Below the pieces are notes generated by a model. The model was not told the origin of the DNA, did not search any database, and saw only the letters and a list, made by a program, of their open reading frames with translations. A DNA stretch of 8,905 bases, taken from positions 1-8,905 of the forward strand of contig DAOUWT010000090.1 of the NCBI GenBank assembly GCA_030666985.1. The letters run 5' to 3'. Source of the stretch: Chloroflexota bacterium (GTDB lineage Bacteria > Chloroflexota > Anaerolineae > Anaerolineales > UBA11858). Below are positions 6,320 to 8,905 of this stretch, piece after piece. Each line of letters starts with the position of its first letter. The stretch's first letter is position 1. Position numbers and translations under genes: made by a program.

Positions 6320-6697
6320 TTAGTCGTGACCCTTCCCATGCATAATGCCTTCCTCGCAGGGGGCGGCTTCGCTTAATTCTCCACCTAGATAACTTTTCAG
6401 GGCTGTCCGAATCGTGCCCTCCGCTCCGGTGGCGGCTTTGATGTCGAATTCTTGGAAGAGGCTAACAGCTCTGCGTCCCATTCCTCCACTTAGCATCACA
6501 TCGGCGTTATGCTCTTTAACGAGGGCCGGCACCGTCCCAGGCTGATGGTTGTTATAATAGGGGTTATCAATTATTTCTACTGCCTGAACTTCGTTCTCTT
6601 CTACATCTACAAAGGCATAATAGGGACAGCGTCCGAAGTGAAAAGCCACATTGCTGTCTAGTCCATTATTTGTTTCTACTGAAATTGCGATACGCAT
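6320..6697 (-). CDS. NifX/NifB-domain (dinitrogenase iron-molybdenum cofactor biosynthesis) protein, ORP-like
   Basis: A 125-aa single-domain protein of the PF02579 family, which includes NifX, NafY, the NifB C-terminal domain and the orange protein (ORP) that carries a Mo-Cu-S cluster. Seen: MRIAISVE start, the FHFGRCPYYAFVDVE segment (19-33) with Cys24, LSGGMGRRAVSLF (69-81), a GAEGTIRTAL helix and a GGEL turn. The short tail carries Cys114, His120 and His124, possible metal ligands. AAGGAG lies 8 nt before the ATG. No nitrogenase gene is visible, so a nif role is unlikely here. The neighbouring ferredoxin-ATPase and DUF59 protein make an ORP-like metal-sulfur cluster carrier the more attractive reading; this is inference from context. 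Confidence 0.9.
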   Translation of the reverse strand: MRIAISVETNNGLDSNVAFHFGRCPYYAFVDVEENEVQAVEIIDNPYYNNHQPGTVPALVKEHNADVMLSGGMGRRAVSLFQEFDIKAATGAEGTIRTALKSYLGGELSEAAPCEEGIMHGKGHD

Positions 6698-6705
6698 GGG
6701 TTAGT

Positions 6706-6711
6706 CTCCTT
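6706..6711 (-). promoter_or_regulatory. Ribosome binding site of the NifX-like gene
   Basis: AAGGAG on the minus strand with an 8-nt spacer to the ATG at 6697, an optimal arrangement. It supports independent translation after the 100-bp repeat-filled gap. Confidence 0.75.
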
Positions 6712-6716
6712 GTCAA

Positions 6717-6791
6717 ATAGTTGGATAGTCTGATAGTCTTGTAGTTCAATAAAACGTGAAAACGTGAAACGCGATCTCACTCGTCACTCGT
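6717..6791. repeat. Three adjoining short tandem repeat blocks with a 7-8 bp period between the NifX-like and DUF59 genes
   Basis: Read on the plus strand, 6717-6748 holds four octamers of the type ATAGTCTG, 6752-6767 holds two exact AAACGTGA units plus a decayed third, and about 6775-6791 holds 7-8 bp units of the type TCACTCG. They fill nearly the entire gap 6698-6797. No promoter or terminator stands out. The style matches the octamer array inside the ATPase gene further right. Confidence 0.65.
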
Positions 6792-6797
6792 TACTCT

Positions 6798-7097
6798 TCA
6801 CCGATTGATTAGCATTGTCAATTGCTCGGCGCCCACGTAGTTTTCAATGCTGATCTCCTGAGAAGTGACTCCAGGAACTTGGGCGATGGCTTGCTTTATC
6901 TGCTGCGCCAAATGTACTGCAATTGGGCAAACGGGCGATGAAGGCCGGAAGGTATATTTTACCCGACCATCATCACTTACTTCAAGGTTTTCGATCAAAC
7001 GCATACGAATTACGTCTGCGCGGGTTTCGGGATCAATCACCAACTTCAAATGAGTGATAATTAGACTTTTAAGTTTTTCGGATTTTTCGTTACTCAT
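6798..7097 (-). CDS. DUF59 / MIP18-family metal-sulfur cluster assembly protein
   Basis: A 99-aa protein of the MIP18/PaaD/SufT type, small factors that help build or deliver Fe-S clusters. The core shows LVIDPETRADVIRMRLIENL (19-38), a basic V-K-Y-T-F strand, then SPVCPIAVHLAQQIKQAI with the single conserved Cys57, and VPGVTSQEISIENYV at the end. It lacks the DPELGxxIxxLGL wording of typical members and is somewhat divergent. Its ATG overlaps the ATPase stop by 4 nt (ATGA), with AAAGG 7 nt upstream, so it is translationally coupled to the ATPase and likely works with it. Such proteins are often fused to or adjacent to Mrp/NBP35-type ATPases. Confidence 0.85.
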   Translation of the reverse strand: MSNEKSEKLKSLIITHLKLVIDPETRADVIRMRLIENLEVSDDGRVKYTFRPSSPVCPIAVHLAQQIKQAIAQVPGVTSQEISIENYVGAEQLTMLINR

Positions 7098-8086
7098 CGC
7101 ACATCCTTTGCTCCAGAGGAGTACTCTTCGAGTAATTTAGAGGCGACTTCGGCCCAAATGTTACGTAACGCTTGGCTGGAGGGGGACCCCGGCAAGTAGA
7201 GCGTGACGGGGTATCCCTGAACCATCGCTTTTGTCACGGCAGTGTCAAAGGGGATTTTGCCAACTACGAAGATACCCTCTTCACGGCAAAAATCTTCGAT
7301 CTCAGTTGCGCCTTTGGGATATATGTCAGCCTTGTTGATGCACACCAGAGCGGGGACGTCGAAATGGGCCGTAGTTTCTAAAACGCGGTGCATATCGTGT
7401 ACGCCTGAGGCGGTGGGTTCGGCCACAATGAGGGCCAAGTCGGCCCCGGAGGTGGCGGAAATGACCGGGCAGCCGATTCCGGGAGGGCCATCCACAAGCA
7501 CAAGGTCATAGTCTTCGTCCAGGGCCAGCAAACGCGCTTGCTGTTTGACCAGAGTGACCAGCTTGCCAGAATTCTCCTGGGCTGCGCCCAAGGCGGCGTG
7601 GAACAAAGGGCCATAGCGGCTCTCGGATCGGAACCATTCCCCGACAACCTGGTCGTGCATGGTGATGGCGTCTACCGGGCACTGGTACACGCAAGCCGCG
7701 CAGCCATCGCAGGCGATGGGGTCAATGATTGGTATATTGGGAGATTGGGAGGTTGGTAGATTGGTAGATTGGTTTCCCAGTTTCCCAGTTTCCCAATTTA
7801 CTAATTTACCAGAATCCCAAACCGCATCAAAACGGCAGACTTCCTCACATATCCCGCACCCGGTGCAGGTATCCCCGTCAATTTTAGCAAATTGGCCGCC
7901 CCAGAAATCTTCGCGGGAGATGATTTTAGGGGAGAGTACCAATTCTAAGTTGGAGGCGTCCACGTCGGCGTCTGCCAAAACGGTGCGGAAAGGAGCGCCG
8001 TCCAATGAGAGAAGATGGGCAAAGGCAGCCGCGACACTGGTTTTGCCGGTGCCGCCCTTGCCGCTGAGAATGACTAATTGTTTCAT
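7094..8086 (-). CDS. MinD-superfamily P-loop ATPase with inserted ferredoxin domain (COG1149 type)
   Basis: A 330-aa ATPase. The deviant Walker A motif is GKGGTGKTS (9-17) and DADVDASNL follows at 39-47. The inserted ferredoxin domain has two 4Fe-4S motifs, Cys74-77-80-84 and Cys126-129-132-136, each CX2CX2CX3C. A Walker B-like strand DLVLVDGPPG (194-203), the segment VAEPTASGVHDMHRVL and NKAD (251-254) complete the fold. The family uses ATP and Fe-S clusters in metal-cofactor or Fe-S assembly; two such ATPases accompany ORP in Desulfovibrio. Residues 90-120, between the two Cys motifs, are odd: low in complexity (W, N, Q, S, T, P rich) and encoded by an 8-bp tandem repeat, making the protein about 30 aa longer than usual. 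The start overlaps the methyltransferase stop (TAATG) and the stop overlaps the DUF59 start, so the three are one coupled unit. Confidence 0.93.
   Translation of the reverse strand: MKQLVILSGKGGTGKTSVAAAFAHLLSLDGAPFRTVLADADVDASNLELVLSPKIISREDFWGGQFAKIDGDTCTGCGICEEVCRFDAVWDSGKLVNWETGKLGNQSTNLPTSQSPNIPIIDPIACDGCAACVYQCPVDAITMHDQVVGEWFRSESRYGPLFHAALGAAQENSGKLVTLVKQQARLLALDEDYDLVLVDGPPGIGCPVISATSGADLALIVAEPTASGVHDMHRVLETTAHFDVPALVCINKADIYPKGATEIEDFCREEGIFVVGKIPFDTAVTKAMVQGYPVTLYLPGSPSSQALRNIWAEVASKLLEEYSSGAKDVR
7728..7820. repeat. 8-bp tandem repeat array inside the ATPase gene
   Basis: On the plus strand 7728-7772 holds five full units and one partial unit of the type ATTGGGAG / ATTGGTAG. Then 7773-7820 holds six units of the type TTTCCCAG, the last three decayed. 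Units of the two blocks are partly complementary (TTGGGA against TCCCAA), so the array can fold back. The total of 93 bp equals 31 codons and keeps the reading frame, giving residues about 89-119. Confidence 0.85.
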
Positions 8087-8589
8087 TATTTTCTGTTTTT
8101 TCTAACTTTTAAAAGACGGATAAGACCCAGTATGAAATTGGCCCGTGGCACTCTCTGCATATAAAGCCGATATTCGTCACCGAATTTTTCGATGCCTTGC
8201 TCATCCGCCTCACGGATATCCAGGTAGATCAGCGCCGCAGAGACTAAGCCTATCACAACTATCAGCCAGTGTTGGGCTAGCAGCATGAGCGCGAGATTGA
8301 AGAGCATCCCGCCTATGTATTGAGGGTGGCGGCATACGGCGTAAAGGCTGGTACCCACAAACTTTGTAGTGTGTATGTAAGTTTTTCCCTTGGGAACGCC
8401 GCCCGCTTTTCGCAAGATAACCATAGGCGCGAAAGCGAAGAATAACGAGAGTATCCAGACGGCCCAGCCTATCCACTGAATGGCCTTTACGCCGGGCAAT
8501 TTGAAGACAAAGAAGCTCAACACGTATTGCGCCACGGTCAGGATGGAAACGGCGAGTATGTTCACGGATGATTTCCACGTTTTCTTCAT
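8086..8589 (-). CDS. Isoprenylcysteine carboxyl methyltransferase / PEMT-like membrane methyltransferase
   Basis: A 167-aa integral membrane protein of the ICMT/PEMT/NnrU-like superfamily, which methylates small or lipid-linked substrates with S-adenosylmethionine at the membrane face. There are three to four hydrophobic stretches (numbered from the ATG at 8595: about 12-31, 38-61 and a long 97-125). The SAM-binding motif YAVCRHPQYIGG lies at 85-96 and the C-terminal signature EKFGDEYRLYMQRVPR at 136-151. Start: ATG 8589 is preferred over ATG 8595 because AAAGG sits 8 nt before it but only 2 nt before the other. The stop shares a base with the ATPase start (TAATG). A five-unit 25-bp repeat lies just upstream. 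Substrate unknown; bacterial members are rarely characterised, and the tie to cofactor genes is only positional. Confidence 0.88.
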   Translation of the reverse strand: MKKTWKSSVNILAVSILTVAQYVLSFFVFKLPGVKAIQWIGWAVWILSLFFAFAPMVILRKAGGVPKGKTYIHTTKFVGTSLYAVCRHPQYIGGMLFNLALMLLAQHWLIVVIGLVSAALIYLDIREADEQGIEKFGDEYRLYMQRVPRANFILGLIRLLKVRKNRK

Positions 8590-8597
8590 TTGCATAT

Positions 8598-8602
8598 CCT
8601 TT
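8598..8602 (-). promoter_or_regulatory. Ribosome binding site deciding the methyltransferase start
   Basis: AAAGG on the minus strand lies 8 nt from the ATG at 8589 and 2 nt from the ATG at 8595. The spacing favours the downstream ATG (MKKTWKSS start). Confidence 0.6.
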
Positions 8603-8606
8603 CATT

Positions 8607-8731
8607 CATGCTCGGAGGGGGAGGCCACTTCCATGCTCGGAGGGGGAGGCCACTTCCATGCTCGGAGGGGAAGGCCACTTCCATGCTCGGAGGGGAAGGC
8701 CACTTCCATGCTCGGAGGGGAAGGCCACTTC
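8607..8731. repeat. Five-unit 25-bp tandem repeat (minisatellite) upstream of the methyltransferase gene
   Basis: Five direct units of exactly 25 bp at 8607, 8632, 8657, 8682 and 8707, without spacers. Each begins CATGCTCGGAGGGG and ends AGGCCACTTC. Only one position varies: base 15 is G in the first two units and A in the last three. The array ends 17 bp from the methyltransferase ATG, so it would lie in the 5' untranslated region or promoter. Open frames across it on both strands are repeat artefacts. Confidence 0.95.
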
Positions 8732-8744
8732 CCCGGACTCCACC

Positions 8745-8766
8745 CGCAGGATCTGCCGATCCTGCG
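8745..8766. repeat. Perfect 9-bp hairpin downstream of the partial gene
   Basis: CGCAGGATC (8745-8753) and GATCCTGCG (8758-8766) pair perfectly around TGCC. It begins 25 nt after the stop of the partial gene at the right edge. There is no U run after it on the minus strand, so it is at best a weak or Rho-assisted terminator, or part of a dispersed repeat. Confidence 0.6.
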
Positions 8767-8791
8767 CGAGCGTAGTGAAATACCGTAAAAT

Positions 8792-8905
8792 TTATGCTCG
8801 ACCACTTAACTCAACAATCTTGGCATACAAATCACGGAAAAGCGGCAAATATCCGGGGAAGGCCGCCACTAGCGTTTCCCCTCTCGCCAGCGTCTCCGCA
8901 AAACG
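8792..8905 (-). CDS. 3' end of an unidentified gene, possibly a second MinD-type ATPase
   Basis: The minus strand is open from the right edge for 37 codons to a TAA at 8792-8794. The visible end reads RFAETLARGETLVAAFPGY and continues with a helix PLFRDLYAKIVELSG. Composition and codon use look like real coding sequence and the orientation matches its neighbours. The pattern (helix, Gly-Glu-Thr-Leu-Val, Pro, then a closing helix with a short basic end) resembles the last 40 residues of MinD-superfamily ATPases, including the one in this window (AMVQGYPVTLYLPG, then a closing helix). That resemblance is weak, and the family assignment is a guess. Confidence 0.55.
   Translation of the reverse strand, partial: RFAETLARGETLVAAFPGYLPLFRDLYAKIVELSGRA

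Noticed and set aside
6320..6697. Nitrogenase cofactor gene nifX proper
   Set aside because: No nif structural or assembly genes accompany it; the domain is shared with ORP and many non-nif proteins, so no nif symbol is given.
8607..8731. CRISPR array
   Set aside because: The 25-bp units are contiguous with no variable spacers and no cas genes nearby; it is a tandem repeat.

Overview
The window is a gene-dense stretch of about 8.9 kb in which every supported gene lies on the minus strand, so the genes read from right to left. The gene set suggests an anaerobic or facultative bacterium rich in metalloenzymes: a molybdenum hydroxylase, a CooT-type nickel protein, a radical SAM enzyme, a NifX/ORP-like protein and a MinD-type ATPase carrying ferredoxin clusters. 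That mix, together with the many short tandem repeats between and even inside genes, fits a member of the Chloroflexota (Anaerolineae-like). This placement is an inference from gene content and repeat style, with no marker gene behind it.

Right part (8905 to 5574). The window opens inside the 3' end of an unidentified gene. A 25-bp tandem repeat array follows, then a small membrane methyltransferase of the isoprenylcysteine/phospholipid methyltransferase type. Its stop overlaps the start of a MinD-superfamily ATPase with two 4Fe-4S motifs, which in turn overlaps a DUF59 (MIP18/SufT-like) protein by 4 nt. After about 100 bp of short repeats come a NifX/NifB-domain protein and, 2 nt later, a DUF4213/DUF364 protein. 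The combination recalls the ORP (orange protein) loci of Desulfovibrio and other metal-sulfur cofactor assembly loci.

Middle part (5573 to 3074). A repeat-rich spacer precedes a YggS/PLPBP-family PLP protein. A GC-rich double inverted repeat then separates it from a radical SAM enzyme with a C-terminal winged-helix-like region. This is followed closely by a 66-aa CooT-like nickel-binding protein, whose 3' end overlaps the gene for a protein with 19 His in its last 37 residues. The last two look like a nickel handling pair.

Left part (3073 to 1). A 232-bp spacer with imperfect 17-bp repeats and a candidate palindromic operator leads to a large xanthine dehydrogenase/aldehyde oxidoreductase family protein. 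It has two N-terminal 2Fe-2S clusters fused directly to the molybdopterin domain, without FAD, as in Desulfovibrio gigas MOP. It runs off the left edge about 20 residues short of its expected end.

Taken together, this is a metal-cofactor locus (Ni, Mo, Fe-S) beside a molybdenum hydroxylase. Whether the accessory proteins serve this hydroxylase or an enzyme outside the window cannot be decided here. The most unusual local feature is an 8-bp microsatellite captured inside the ATPase reading frame, between its two ferredoxin motifs.
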